From NCBI RefSeq assembly GCF_013466985.1, contig NZ_CP059164.1, forward strand, positions 1,063,001 through 1,127,000: DNA of 64,000 bases, read 5' to 3'. The notes beneath the pieces were generated by a model. That model ran no database searches. It saw nothing but the letters and a program-made list of their open reading frames with translations, and had not been told where the DNA came from. Positions 18,809 through 27,655 of this stretch are shown here, one piece after another. A program made the translations under genes and the position numbers. This stretch comes from Nocardioides ungokensis (GTDB lineage Bacteria; Actinomycetota; Actinomycetes; Propionibacteriales; Nocardioidaceae). Within the stretch, counting starts at the first letter, position 1, and every line of letters begins with the position of its first letter.

Positions 18809-19056
18809 GGGTGGAACCTAGATCAAGCCGTCAGCGCGCGCCTCGATATCCGCTGGATGTCGGGGCAATTGTCGCGAGGGGGGTCGGCCTCGAGCAGGCA
18901 GGCGAGCAGCGTGGCTCCGATGACGCCGACTCGGACCAGAACCGGGGACGACCATCGGCAGGTGTGCAGCGCTCCGGAGCACGTGCAGGAGTTCGGCCGC
19001 TGACCGAGTTCGTGGATCCCACCCCACGGCGCGCGATCGCCGACTAGGTTGCTTCG

Positions 19057-19515
19057 ATGTTCGACGTGGGGGCCGATTTTTCGCCTGATCCAGTTGTCAC
19101 CGAGCGGCACCAGGGCGGCCCCCTGTTCAACCGTTGGGCGGTGATCCTCAGCGCTGCGGTGGTCCTCGGCCTCGTAGCGGCAGTGGGGTTCGTCGCCGGT
19201 GCCGATGTGACCGAACGTCGCCACGACCTCGGGGGATGGCACACGGGGGTCGCGCACGTCGGAGCGAACGTCGCCTCGATCGACTACGACGGCTGGGTCT
19301 ACGGGGCGAGCGACTCGGTCGAGGCGTGGATCGACCGGGACGGTTCGTGGCACGAGTCGGGGTGGCCCAGCTGCCTGCGTGTGCCTCGAGGGAGCGGCCG
19401 GCTCGTTGGCGACGTCCCCGTCCGGTTCGCCGCTCACGAGGTCACGGTCGACGACCAGACCTGGCGGCCGATCGTCGCGGTCGACTGCCGCACCAACGGC
19501 TCGCGGGCACGCTGA
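19057..19515 (+). CDS. Single-pass membrane protein with extracytoplasmic domain, hypothetical
   Basis: A 152-residue protein: a 27-residue cytoplasmic head, one TM (WAVILSAAVVLGLVAAVGFV) and an outer domain of about 100 residues with two cysteines (PSCLRVP and VAVDCRT) that could form a disulfide. No family recognised. It heads a run of four small membrane protein genes on the same strand (to 20656). Confidence 0.6.
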   Translation: MFDVGADFSPDPVVTERHQGGPLFNRWAVILSAAVVLGLVAAVGFVAGADVTERRHDLGGWHTGVAHVGANVASIDYDGWVYGASDSVEAWIDRDGSWHESGWPSCLRVPRGSGRLVGDVPVRFAAHEVTVDDQTWRPIVAVDCRTNGSRAR

Positions 19516-19570
19516 CCCACCTCACGAGCGAATCGCCGCACGGGGGACGTTTCTACCTAGACTTCCCGCC

Positions 19571-19777
19571 GTGCCGAACCGAGCCAGCAGCTGGAACCTT
19601 GCCCTGAGCCTTGTGGGCTACGCGCTCTTCATGACCCTCCTGTTGGTGGCGGTCGGGTCCGGTGTGGGCACCGTCGAGCTCACGGTCTGGCTGGGCATCC
19701 TCGTGGTCGGGATTCTGCTGATCTTCCGCCGGTACCCAAACGCGCGGGCGGGCATGCAGCACCCCAGTGGGAGTTGA
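19571..19777 (+). CDS. Small two-TM membrane protein, hypothetical
   Basis: A 68-residue protein from GTG 19571 (VPNRASSWNLALSLVGYALF), with two hydrophobic segments and a basic RRYPNAR stop-transfer. The start is chosen because the upstream part of the same frame belongs to the shadow of the preceding gene. No family recognised. Confidence 0.5.
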   Translation: MPNRASSWNLALSLVGYALFMTLLLVAVGSGVGTVELTVWLGILVVGILLIFRRYPNARAGMQHPSGS

Positions 19778-19879
19778 GCGTCCGCCGGGCGACAACCCGA
19801 GGTGACATCCGGCCACAAGTACGCACCCTCAGCGGCAGATCCGCGCGCGACGGGTCGCCCCTCGCACTATCGTCACGGT

Positions 19880-20209
19880 ATGACCCGTGCCGTCTGCCTC
19901 GTGCTTGCAGTTGCCGCCGGGCTCTGCGCGGCGATTCTCCTGGCGTCGGGGCCCACGGTGCACGTCGACGGGAAAGCGGCGGCGTGCCCGGGGATCATCG
20001 CGACCACCGAGGGTGGCAACGTCGTCGACTCCAGCGCCAGGCACGGTTACCTGCGCGCGTGCGGCGACGAGCAGCGCGAGTGGTCGGTGCTCGCGGGCCT
20101 TGCTGCGGTCGTGTCCCTGGGGGCAGGGTCAGTGGCCCACTTCAGTCGGCGAGATCGGGAAGCTCCGACGTCGCCGCCGAGCCGTGGCCACGACGCAGCC
20201 CGGGCGTAG
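19880..20209 (+). CDS. Small membrane protein, hypothetical
   Basis: A 109-residue protein: N-terminal TM (AVCLVLAVAAGLCAAILLAS), an outer loop with two cysteines (ACPGII and RACGDE), a second TM (SVLAGLAAVVSLGAGSV) and a basic tail. Both cysteines lie in the predicted outer loop and could pair. The start is ATG 19880. No family recognised. Confidence 0.55.
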   Translation: MTRAVCLVLAVAAGLCAAILLASGPTVHVDGKAAACPGIIATTEGGNVVDSSARHGYLRACGDEQREWSVLAGLAAVVSLGAGSVAHFSRRDREAPTSPPSRGHDAARA

Positions 20210-20248
20210 ACGGGCAGACCCTGGCGCCCGGCTGACATCATGTGGCGC

Positions 20249-20656
20249 ATGACCACGATCGAGGATGCCGTCGAGAGCGAACGTGGGTCGCGGCACCGCT
20301 GGCTGATCGCGCTCGTGGCGTTCGGAACGCCTGCAGCCTTGCTGTTCTCGCTGACGATGGCTCTCGTGGTGGCGATGAACGATCAGGCCCTTGTCAGCGA
20401 CAGGGCCGGGTTGAAGAGCGTTGATCTCGGCTGGCCCTTGGTCTGGATCCACCAGGACCAGAGCTCCTCCGACCCGCCGTTCCCGACCCACGTCGGCATG
20501 CTGTCGCCCTGGGAGCACCCGACAGGCCTGTCGCTGGACGCGTTCCTGGTGGACGCGCTCACGGTCTTCGTGGCCGTCGGATCAGGCGCACTGCTCGTGG
20601 GTGCTCTCGTGGCTGCTCTTGTCCGACGCCGTCGGGTCAGTCACAGCCCGGCGTGA
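20249..20656 (+). CDS. Two-TM membrane protein, hypothetical
   Basis: A 135-residue protein starting MTTIEDAVESERGSRHRWLI, with TM1 ALVAFGTPAALLFSLTMALV, an outer loop of about 60 residues and TM2 FVAVGSGALLVGALVAALVR ending in an arginine cluster. No family recognised. It is the last of the four same-strand small membrane genes; the 180 bases after it hold no gene I can support. Confidence 0.55.
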   Translation: MTTIEDAVESERGSRHRWLIALVAFGTPAALLFSLTMALVVAMNDQALVSDRAGLKSVDLGWPLVWIHQDQSSSDPPFPTHVGMLSPWEHPTGLSLDAFLVDALTVFVAVGSGALLVGALVAALVRRRRVSHSPA

Positions 20657-20837
20657 CCACGCGTGCCGGCAGATCCGCGCACATCTCCGCGATCCACGAG
20701 CCAGGTGCCGGGCCGCGTCAGCACGCCGGGTGGCTGGCTGACAGTGGGTGCGCGAGCCACCCTCACGTTCACTCGCGGCTGCTACGGGATTGCTCGAACG
20801 GCATCTTTCCCGATCCGCCGGTGGGAGTATCCGAGGC

Positions 20838-21020
20838 ATGGAGTCCACTGGAGGAAGTTGGTGGCGACGTTGCGTCCAGCAGATCCGTCGGTGGATCACG
20901 CAGGCGCAGATCAGCCGTTACCAGCGCAGACAACAGCTGAACGAGCTCGACGACCGGAGAGCTCGCGAGCACGTCGAAAGACGAGAGGCCGGTATCAGGG
21001 ACGGCTACCCGCCTGTGTAG
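20838..21020 (+). CDS. Small basic protein, hypothetical
   Basis: A 60-residue highly charged protein (MESTGGSWWRRCVQQIRRWI) dominated by Arg, Gln and Glu, probably a single amphipathic helix. The ATG at 20838 is preferred over upstream starts that extend into non-coding-like sequence. It ends 21 bases before a strong hairpin. No family recognised; it could be spurious. Confidence 0.35.
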   Translation: MESTGGSWWRRCVQQIRRWITQAQISRYQRRQQLNELDDRRAREHVERREAGIRDGYPPV

Positions 21021-21041
21021 GAGGCGGCCCTGATCAATGCC

Positions 21042-21075
21042 GTTCGCCCCGTGATCGTTTCGATCAGCGGCGAAC
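21042..21075. terminator. Compound hairpin between convergent genes
   Basis: Outer arms GTTCGCC (21042-21048) and GGCGAAC (21069-21075) enclose inner arms TGATCG and CGATCA around a TTT loop. The site separates the + strand gene ending at 21020 from the - strand gene ending at 21085. Probable bidirectional terminator. Confidence 0.6.
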
Positions 21076-21084
21076 GCGCACTCC

Positions 21085-21496
21085 TCAGTGCGCCGTCCTC
21101 GGGTCCGGAGGCAAGGGGGTGTACCTGGCGGGGCGCTGTGCCCGGGGTCGACGCCGAGTGCGACTCAGGGGGCGGAGCTGCCCTTCGTAGAAGGTGATCG
21201 CGGCGAAGGCACTCACGTGATTGTGCGTGATCCGCTGGCCAGCCATGGGGAGCGGACAGGCCGGGTCCTCGTAGTGGGATGCGATTGCCTGGATGCGGAT
21301 CAAGTCGGCATCCGTCATCTGTAGTGCCCGGTCGGCGAGTGCGTCCTCGCCGTAGTCCCAGAGGCTGGCGGCCACGGCGCTCTTGGAGAAGGACACCGTG
21401 AAGTCTGGCCGGCCCTGCATGAGCCGGCGCAGCTCCTTGTCGGCCGCCCCTTGCCTCCACATGGTCCAGAAGTCTGCCCGACTCCTCGACGCTCAT
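21085..21496 (-). CDS. Hypothetical protein, frameshift near the N-terminus
   Basis: The main frame reads MWRQGAADKELRRLMQGRPD, then DYGEDALADRALQMTDADLI, and ends in a basic tail. The natural start MSVEESGRLLD at 21496 is in another frame. A one-base change near 21461-21464 would join them into about 136 residues. The helical, charged composition suggests a soluble protein. No family recognised. Confidence 0.5.
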
Positions 21497-21547
21497 GGGC
21501 AGGACTGCGCGGTCAACGCCACGAGGGGAATGCCGACCTGACCGGCG

Positions 21548-21793
21548 TCATCGCCGACGGTCGTCGTGCAGCTCCATGCCCCAGGCGACACCCCACGCCA
21601 CCGCGCCCACGAGCAGAAAGCCCAGGCCGACGGCGAACGAGGCCCAGCCCACGGCACGCGGCCCTCCATCGGTGACCATCCACAGGCCCACGAAGAGCAG
21701 CAGGACTCCCGGAAGCAGCGCGGCGCTCGGTGAGGCGGGAGCCCAGCGCGGTTCCGAGTCGGGAGCCCTCCGGGGACTTGCAGAATCAGCCAC
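21548..21793 (-). CDS. Small two-TM membrane protein, hypothetical
   Basis: An 81-residue protein with a proline-rich head, two hydrophobic stretches (ALLPGVLLLFVGLWMVTDGG and WASFAVGLGFLLVGAVAWGV) and a basic C-terminus (ELHDDRRR). The start is ATG 21793. No family recognised. Confidence 0.5.
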   Translation of the reverse strand: MADSASPRRAPDSEPRWAPASPSAALLPGVLLLFVGLWMVTDGGPRAVGWASFAVGLGFLLVGAVAWGVAWGMELHDDRRR

Positions 21794-21885
21794 GGACCGG
21801 AGTCTTCCACGGCTTGCTCACGACAGGACCTCAATCCGACATGGCGTGCCCTTGGCGGCGCGCAGATCGCGCCAGCTGGGGCCGC

Positions 21886-21981
21886 TCAGCTCCCCTTGCG
21901 TCGGGAGAGCAGCCACACCACGAGTGCGATCAGCGCGATGAGGACCAACAATTCCGGAATGCCGATACCGAACACGGTCAC
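21886..21981 (-). CDS. 31-residue single-pass membrane peptide
   Basis: A very short frame from GTG 21981 (alternatively GTG 21975). It reads VTVFGIGIPELLVLIALIAL, then VVWLLSRRKGS and a TGA at 21886-21888. It is one hydrophobic helix followed by a positively charged stop-transfer, the build of many bacterial small membrane proteins. The GIGIPELL start is also seen in TatA-type helices, but no amphipathic TatA domain follows. It has no clear ribosome binding site, so it could be fortuitous. Confidence 0.45.
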   Translation of the reverse strand: MTVFGIGIPELLVLIALIALVVWLLSRRKGS

Positions 21982-22086
21982 ACCCTAGGCGTCGTACCTG
22001 CCACTGGTCGCCCGATGCGGCGGATCGTCGCATGTCCGCGCGCCGACGCGCACGCTGCGGTCCGCGCTTCGCGAGCGGTGGATGCG

Positions 22087-22649
22087 TCACTCCGCTGTCG
22101 GCAGGGTCGGGTGATCGGTGGGGTAGATCCCGATCGCGAACCCGTACGTGGTTTCGCCGGCCCTCGGCATCTGGTCGAACGCAGCCACGAGCTCGGCCAT
22201 CCGGTCCCAGAACTGAGAGGCCTGATCCTCGGAGATGCGCGCATGCCGGATGAAGCCCCAGAGCTTGCCCTGCTCGAACGCCGGTGCGGACTCGCGTGCA
22301 GCCACCTGGAAGTCGTTGAAGTCGCCCGGCATCGCATCGCCGGCGGGTGATGGCTCCGCTGTCACGTAGAACATCCGCGCGGTGCGCCCGTAGAAGCGCT
22401 CCTCGATGGCCCGCACCTTCCGCGTGCGTACCACCCGGAGCAGGCCGTTCCGGGTGAGCACGTCCACGTGGTGCGCGACCGTGCTCTTGGGGCGCTCGAC
22501 CGCGGCCGCGAGCTCGGTGACGGAAGCGGCCCGCTCGTGGAGCAGCTGCAGGATCGTCGTGCGCAGCGGGTGGCCGATGGCCTTCACCTGGGCCGGCCTG
22601 GTGAGCGCCATCCGATCGGCCAGCTCGTAGTCCGGGGGTTGTTCGCCAT
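22087..22649 (-). CDS. ArsR-type winged-helix transcriptional regulator, start frameshifted
   Basis: The HTH domain is AIGHPLRTTILQLLHERAAS, TELAAAVERPKSTVAHHVDV and LLRVVRTRKVRAIEERFYGR, followed by a ligand or dimer domain of about 80 residues. The in-frame ATG is 22611 (MALTRPAQ). A better start, ATG 22649 (MANN, then PPDYELADRM), becomes available if one base is missing in the run at 22634-22638. It is divergent from the dienelactone hydrolase, with an inverted repeat between them. Likely a repressor of that gene. Confidence 0.8.
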
Positions 22650-22652
22650 GAC

Positions 22653-22680
22653 GGAACAGACTAGCATCGCGGAATGTTCC
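22653..22680. promoter_or_regulatory. Operator-like inverted repeat in a divergent promoter
   Basis: GGAACA at 22653-22658 pairs with TGTTCC at 22675-22680. Inside the right arm GGAATGTTCC is itself a short palindrome. The site sits between the divergent HTH regulator and hydrolase starts, 3 bases from the corrected regulator start, as expected for an autoregulatory operator. Confidence 0.45.
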
Positions 22681-22716
22681 AAAAGAATCGATCAATGGGA
22701 AAGGGAGTCCGCTGAC

Positions 22717-23284
22717 ATGGCCGAGGTGCTGCTCTACCACCACATCCAGGGGCTGACCGACGGAGTGAAGGCCTTCGCCGACGGCCTGCGACGGGACGGG
22801 CACACCGTGCACACGCCCGACCTGTTCGAGGGCCGCACGTTCGGGAGCATCGAGGAGGGTTTCGGGTTCGCGCGCGACACGGGATTCGACGTGATCCGGG
22901 AGCGTGGCGGTGCCGCCGCCGACGAGCTCGCCCCGGGCTCGTCTACGCCGGGTTCTCCTTCGGCGTGACGATCGCCAGCGTCTTGCGCAGACCCGGCCCG
23001 GCGCCCGCGGGGCACTGCTCATGGAATCCTGCATCCCGGTCGCGGAGTTCGGGGAGGCCTGGCCGGAGGGGGTGCCCGTACAGATCCACGGCAAGGAGAA
23101 CGACGAGTTCTTCGACGAGGACCTTCCGGCCGCGCGCGAGCTCGCGAGCTCCGCGGCCGACGCCGAGCTGTTCGTCTATCCCGGCGACCAGCACCTCTTC
23201 GCCGACTCCTCGCTCGACGCGTACGACCCGGAGGCGTCCGCGTTGCTCATGGAGCGGGTCCGGACCTTCCTCGCCTCCGTCTGA
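22717..23284 (+). CDS. Dienelactone hydrolase family protein, two frameshifts
   Basis: An alpha/beta hydrolase of about 190 residues starting MAEVLLYHHIQGLTDGVKAF. The nucleophile elbow reads LVYAGFSFGVTIAS, with Ser where classic dienelactone hydrolases have Cys. The late part has VPVQIHGKENDEFFDED and the catalytic His in YPGDQHLF. The frame shifts at about 22932 (a lost C in a CCCC run) and about 22989 (before AQTRPGARGALLMES). A good AAGGGAG precedes ATG 22717. Probably controlled by the divergent HTH regulator. Confidence 0.75.
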
Positions 23285-23340
23285 CCGTCGAGGCAGAGCT
23301 GCGGCCACTCGGCGTCAGGGAGAGGTGTCGGGTCCGGCGG

Positions 23341-24518
23341 CTACGCCAGGGCCTGTTGCACTGCCACGAGGGCGGTTGCGACGAGGAACGCGCAGACGCC
23401 TCCCAGCTTTCTTGCCTCTCGACGAGTTGCCGGTCCCCACCCTGCTGGCTCGCCGAGGGCGAGGTAAGCCAGGGAGAACGGGATCGGTGCAGCTGTGATG
23501 AGCCAGCACCAGCCCCACCGGCTGGCTCCCCGGGTGCACTCTGCGACGACCAGCACCCGCAGCGTGAGGAGGAGCAAGGCCAGCGCGACGTACACGGGCC
23601 AGCCGAAGACGTGCCAGCCCCAGGGGGTGAAGGTGAAGGCGTGAGGTGCCGTCGTACGGAGGTCGGGCTCGACGCGTACGTCGGCGCCGGCCCGCGTGAG
23701 CTGTTCGGCGAGGTCGCCGATGATGACGTCTGGTGCCCCTTCCGGCGCACGACGTTCCTGGTTCCTGCCGCGGTACTGGGTTGCGGTGGCGAAGTGCCGC
23801 AGGCCGCCTGAGCGCCAGGCCAGGCGAACGGGGGAGGGGTCCCGGCTTCCGGACATCAGCGCACCTCGCTCCCACACGTGGGTCACCTCGCCACGGTCGA
23901 TCGCCGCCTGGAGGTCGTCGAGGCTGGAGCGCCGCTCCCCCTGGATGACGACCGCGACCGTTGTCGCGAGCCAGCCGAGGATCAACAGCAGGACCAGGAT
24001 GCGCGGCACCCTGCCCTGTCGACCGCGAAGGACCCCGGTGCGGCCCGACCGTGCAGGCCGTGCCGTGGCCTCGGGGCGTTTGCGGGTGCTGAGGAACCCC
24101 GCGATCACCGCGACGATCAGGGCGAACTTCGACAGCTGCATGGGAGAGTCGCCATACCGGCTCAGCCGAGCCTGGGCCGGATCGCTGGGTTCGTAGTGGA
24201 CCGTCGCCGGGCCCATCCAGTGCAATCCGCACCACACCGGGGGTCCTTGTCGGCGTGCAGCACGTAGTCGCGGCCCTCGACGGTGTACGACACCGTGGGA
24301 TAGCAGCCGCGGCCTCCCCAGCCACCGCCCTCGACCTTCCCGACCACGGAGGCGTCCGAGGCCGTGATCGCCGAGACACCCGCGCTCAGCACCAGGCCGA
24401 GGGCAACGGCACAGAGGACGATCACCAGCACGTCCAGGGGCGATCGGCCATCGACGCGCCTGGCCGACCCGGACGGCTGCTTCACCGCGGCGTCCAGGTC
24501 TTCGGAGATCCGAGACAT
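23341..24518 (-). CDS. Multi-TM membrane protein with DUF3592-like outer domain, frameshifted
   Basis: About 393 residues after correction. It starts MSRISEDLDAAVKQPSGSAR, then TM LDVLVIVLCAVALGLVLSAG, then an extracytoplasmic strand-rich segment CYPTVSYTVEGRDYVLHADK typical of DUF3592. Further TMs follow (ALIVAVIAGFL, ILVLLLILGWLATTVAVVI, YVALALLLLTLRVLVVAE and two more). One base is missing near 24234-24240. The duplicated layout (TM, outer domain, TM twice) suggests an internal duplication. No function known. Confidence 0.6.
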
Positions 24519-24588
24519 GCGGGCAGCCTTCCACGCGCGCCGGCTCCTGCGCCGTCAAACGGCGGCTCGAGCGCGGCAGACGAGCGTC

Positions 24589-24984
24589 TCAGCGAGGAGT
24601 GACCTCGGCGGATTGGACTACCTGGATCAGGTGCCCGTCCGGGTCCTCCACCCAGGCGATGAGCAGTCGATCCAGCCACGGTTCCGGTCCCTTGACGGGC
24701 CTGGCCCCCAGCTCCTGCAGACGTGAGTAGGCCGCTGGGGTGTCCTCGGTCCACAGGATCACGGCCGCGCGTTGACCGGTGACAACTGGGTCGAGCCCGT
24801 GGTCGTCTCGCGTCGAATCCTCGCTCGCCAGCCCGATGCGGTATCCGTCGAGCGCGAGGTCGATGTGGATCGGGCTGCCTTCCGCCGGGGTCCTGAAGAC
24901 CTCCTCGAAGCCCAGGGCGCTGTAGAAGTCCGCGGCGTGCGCAAGGTCCCTGCTGAAGAGAACGACCTGTGGTGTCTTGAACAT
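24589..24984 (-). CDS. VOC family protein
   Basis: A 131-residue single-repeat VOC protein: MFKTPQVVLFSRDLAHAADF, then YRIGLASEDS, ending DRLLIAWVEDPDGHLIQVVQ. The His and Glu positions of the metal site are partly kept (HIDLALDG, EDPDGHLIQ). ATG 24984 is preferred to a start 8 codons upstream because it begins at the first strand. Function unknown. Confidence 0.8.
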   Translation of the reverse strand: MFKTPQVVLFSRDLAHAADFYSALGFEEVFRTPAEGSPIHIDLALDGYRIGLASEDSTRDDHGLDPVVTGQRAAVILWTEDTPAAYSRLQELGARPVKGPEPWLDRLLIAWVEDPDGHLIQVVQSAEVTPR

Positions 24985-25135
24985 CGTCACGAGCGGAGAT
25001 GTTGGCACAGCCAGGCACTCGCTTCTCGCGATGCAACACCCTGCTTTCGACGGTGACGGCGTGTCCTGGCGGCGCGGGGACCGCGGCAGCTGAAGTCGTG
25101 CTCAGTCGCGAGACAACGGCTTTCCAAGGCGCTGC

Positions 25136-25378
25136 TCAGTTGTCGTGAAGGTGCCGACAGGCGGTCACGAGCGAGCCGACCACCAGGCCGAGCAGGGCCC
25201 CGAGAAGAGCCGCGGGTAGTCCCACCTCGAGGGTCGCGGCCCAGGCAGTCGGCACGTATGTCCGCAAGCCGATGACCAACCCCACCATCGCACCGGGAAC
25301 GCCAAGGACGGCTGCGCCAATGAGGGCATGACGGAGCGGGGCCGGCAACTCTCGGAGCGCCCGGAGGAGTTGCTCCAT
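25136..25378 (-). CDS. Small two-TM membrane protein, hypothetical
   Basis: An 80-residue protein from ATG 25378 (MEQLLRALRELPAPLRHALI) with two glycine- and alanine-rich TM segments (GAAVLGVPGAMVGLVIGL and VGLPAALLGALLGLVVGSLV) and a His-rich tail. Glycine-rich helices of this kind favour helix packing. No family recognised. Confidence 0.5.
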   Translation of the reverse strand: MEQLLRALRELPAPLRHALIGAAVLGVPGAMVGLVIGLRTYVPTAWAATLEVGLPAALLGALLGLVVGSLVTACRHLHDN

Positions 25379-25530
25379 GCGGTGACTATGACAGAACGCC
25401 GACGACGCGACAGGCGGATGCTCGCTCTGCGCCACCGGCGACCGGTTGCGGTGTTCGACGAGCTGACTTCGGCGCAGAGTTGAGTACGGCTACGCAGGTG
25501 CTCCGCCGGCAGGGCTCTGAGACTGACTTC

Positions 25531-25929
25531 GTGAGTGACGAGCAGCCAACAGCGAACCCAGCGGCGAGCGCGGGTGTCCGCCGGCCGGCCTCCCGGCCGG
25601 GAGGCTGGCCCTGGTGGGGCTGGGTCGTGCTCGTGCTCTGCATGGTCGTCGGGTTCGTGGGCACAGCGATCGTGGGGATGCTGACCGTGCTGCGGGCCGC
25701 GGCCGTGTGCGACGAGCCGTTGCGGCGGGCCGCCATCGCGACGGCACAACGCGAGTTGATGGCGCTGGCAGCCGTGGTGGCGATTCCGTGGATGGTGGCG
25801 CTGTGGCGGCTTCGACACCGGGTGTGGGTCAGCGTGGCCGCCCTGCTGAGCGTGGCGCCGGCCCTCTGCCTCTACGCCTGGGGCGCTGCGTCACCCGGGG
25901 ACGTGTACCGGTTCTGCATCCCGTTCTGA
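25531..25929 (+). CDS. Three-TM membrane protein, hypothetical
   Basis: A 132-residue protein starting at GTG 25531 (VSDEQPTANPAASAGVRRPA), with TM segments WWGWVVLVLCMVVGFVGTAI, LMALAAVVAIPWMVALW and VWVSVAALLSVAPALCLYAW. No family recognised. An upstream GTG would add 17 residues of low quality. Confidence 0.55.
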   Translation: MSDEQPTANPAASAGVRRPASRPGGWPWWGWVVLVLCMVVGFVGTAIVGMLTVLRAAAVCDEPLRRAAIATAQRELMALAAVVAIPWMVALWRLRHRVWVSVAALLSVAPALCLYAWGAASPGDVYRFCIPF

Positions 25930-26064
25930 GCGTGAAGGGCCGTCCTCCGCTTCGCCAGACGGACGTGCGGGGACAGCGAGCGGGTGATTCCCTCGCTTCA
26001 GTCCGGTGCGCCAGACTGGGCGGCCTTCCACGTCATGCGGTCCGATCCTGAAGGAGGAGTCGCC

Positions 26065-27099
26065 GTGCGCGCCGTCGTCTACGACGCCCTCGGGCAGGAG
26101 CCCGAGGTCCGTGAGGTCCCCGAACCCGAGTGCCCGGCGGGTGCCGTGGTCGTCGCCGTACGAGCCACCGGGGTGTGCCGGTCCGACTGGCACGCCTGGA
26201 GGGGCCACGACCCGGTGACGCTGCCGCACGTGCCCGGGCACGAGTTCGCGGGTGAGGTCGTCCGGATCGGCGAGGGCGTGAGCCGGGTTGCCGTGGGGGA
26301 TCGCGTCACGGCGCCCTTCGTCTGCGGCTGCGGAGCGTGTGAGTTCTGCCGGAACGGCGACGCCCAGGTCTGCCCCGATCAGTACCAGCCCGGGTTCACC
26401 GGCCCGGGCTCGTTCGCCGAGCAGGTGATGGTGCCGGCGGCCGACACCAACGTGGTGCGACTTCCCGGCGAGGTGGGTTTCGTGGAGGCCGCGGCGCTCG
26501 GCTGTCGCTTCGCCACGGCGTTCCGAGCGGTACAGGCGCACGGCCGGGTCTCGCAGGGCCAGTGGCTCGCGGTGTTCGGGTGCGGGGGCGTCGGCCTCTC
26601 GGCGGTCATGGTCGGTCGCGCCCTGGGCGCGCGGGTCGTCGCCGTCGACGTGTCCGCGGCCGCTCTCGAGCAGGCGGCGACGCTCGGGGCGGAGGCCCTG
26701 GTCGACGCCGGCGACCTCGCCACGGCCGTGGAGCAGGTGCGTGAGGTCACCGGTGGCGGTGTGCACGTGGGCATCGACGCGATCGGCTCACCGAGCGTCG
26801 TCGCGGCTTCGGTCGGGTCGCTGCGACGGCGGGGCCGCCACGTCCAGGTCGGGCTGCTGCTGGGTGAGGATGCCGCCACGGCGCTGCCCATGGACCGCAT
26901 CCTCGCCCACGAGCTGGAGGTGATCGGCTCGCACGGGATGGCCGCCGTGGACTACCCCGCGATGCTCGACCTGGTGGAGCGCGGTGTCCTGGACCCGAGG
27001 GCCCTGGTCGCCCGCACCATCGGGCTCGACGAGGGCGGTGCCGCGTTGGTCGCGATGGACCACCCCGGCCCGCCCGGGATCACGGTCGTCACGCCCTGA
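26065..27099 (+). CDS. Zinc-dependent alcohol dehydrogenase (MDR family)
   Basis: A 344-residue medium-chain dehydrogenase. Catalytic zinc ligands are in TGVCRSDWHAWRGH and PGHEFAGEV; the four structural-zinc cysteines are in CGCGACEFCRNGDAQVC; the NAD fold is VFGCGGVGLSAVMVGRALGA followed by the acidic residue of VAVDVS, which favours NAD. GTG 26065 follows the ribosome site AAGGAGGA by 6 bases. It oxidises alcohols or reduces aldehydes in the cytoplasm. The gene stands alone, so the substrate is open. Confidence 0.88.
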   Translation: MRAVVYDALGQEPEVREVPEPECPAGAVVVAVRATGVCRSDWHAWRGHDPVTLPHVPGHEFAGEVVRIGEGVSRVAVGDRVTAPFVCGCGACEFCRNGDAQVCPDQYQPGFTGPGSFAEQVMVPAADTNVVRLPGEVGFVEAAALGCRFATAFRAVQAHGRVSQGQWLAVFGCGGVGLSAVMVGRALGARVVAVDVSAAALEQAATLGAEALVDAGDLATAVEQVREVTGGGVHVGIDAIGSPSVVAASVGSLRRRGRHVQVGLLLGEDAATALPMDRILAHELEVIGSHGMAAVDYPAMLDLVERGVLDPRALVARTIGLDEGGAALVAMDHPGPPGITVVTP

Positions 27100-27112
27100 G
27101 TCCCGGACGGGT

Positions 27113-27511
27113 TCAGTGCACGGTGACGGTGATGGTCTTGTGGGCGGTGCGGATGTCCGGGTCCACCGGGTCGCCGATCACCCGGAGCAGCCTCTCGCCC
27201 TTCATCTGCAGGCGGATGCCGACGTCGTAGCGGTTGTCGCTGTTCGTCTTCACGACCGCGCCCTGGAGCTGCACCCACGCCCCGTTGCGGAAGGCCTTCA
27301 CCCGCACGGTTGCCGGGACCGACTCGTCGGAGGACAGGACCTGGCCCTGGAGCCGGAAGAGCTGGCCGGAGGCGGGCGTGGTGTCCGTGGCGTGGACGGT
27401 GATCCGGCTCGGCGTGAGCGTGGCGGCCTCGGCAGGTGCGGTGGCCGTCATGGTGGCGGTGGCAGCGATCGCGCCGATGAGCGCGGCGACGCGGCCGGAT
27501 GTGGTGTTCAT
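27113..27511 (-). CDS. Secreted hypothetical protein
   Basis: A 132-residue protein with a Sec signal peptide (MNTTSGRVAALIGAIAATAT, cleavage probably after APAEA) and a single beta-rich domain (SRITVHATDTTPASGQLFRL to GERLLRVIGD). This resembles the repeat units of actinobacterial surface proteins that bear Ig-like or choice-of-anchor domains. No sorting signal is seen. It converges on the alcohol dehydrogenase gene. Confidence 0.65.
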   Translation of the reverse strand: MNTTSGRVAALIGAIAATATMTATAPAEAATLTPSRITVHATDTTPASGQLFRLQGQVLSSDESVPATVRVKAFRNGAWVQLQGAVVKTNSDNRYDVGIRLQMKGERLLRVIGDPVDPDIRTAHKTITVTVH

Positions 27512-27655
27512 GTCTTCCCCTGTTGGCTACGAGCGACTCGTCGCGCCGCGAGAAGTCGCGGTGTCCTGCTCACCACTCTCCGCGGGCACCACGCGTGAGG
27601 ACACGGGCACACGGCCCGGCCGGGCCGCCGAAGGGCCCGGCCGCGTCAGGCCGCG

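Noticed and set aside
19830..20690. A shared 14-base string (CGGCAGATCCGCGC) before two small genes
   Set aside because: Only two copies, at different distances from the starts, in GC-rich DNA; could be chance.
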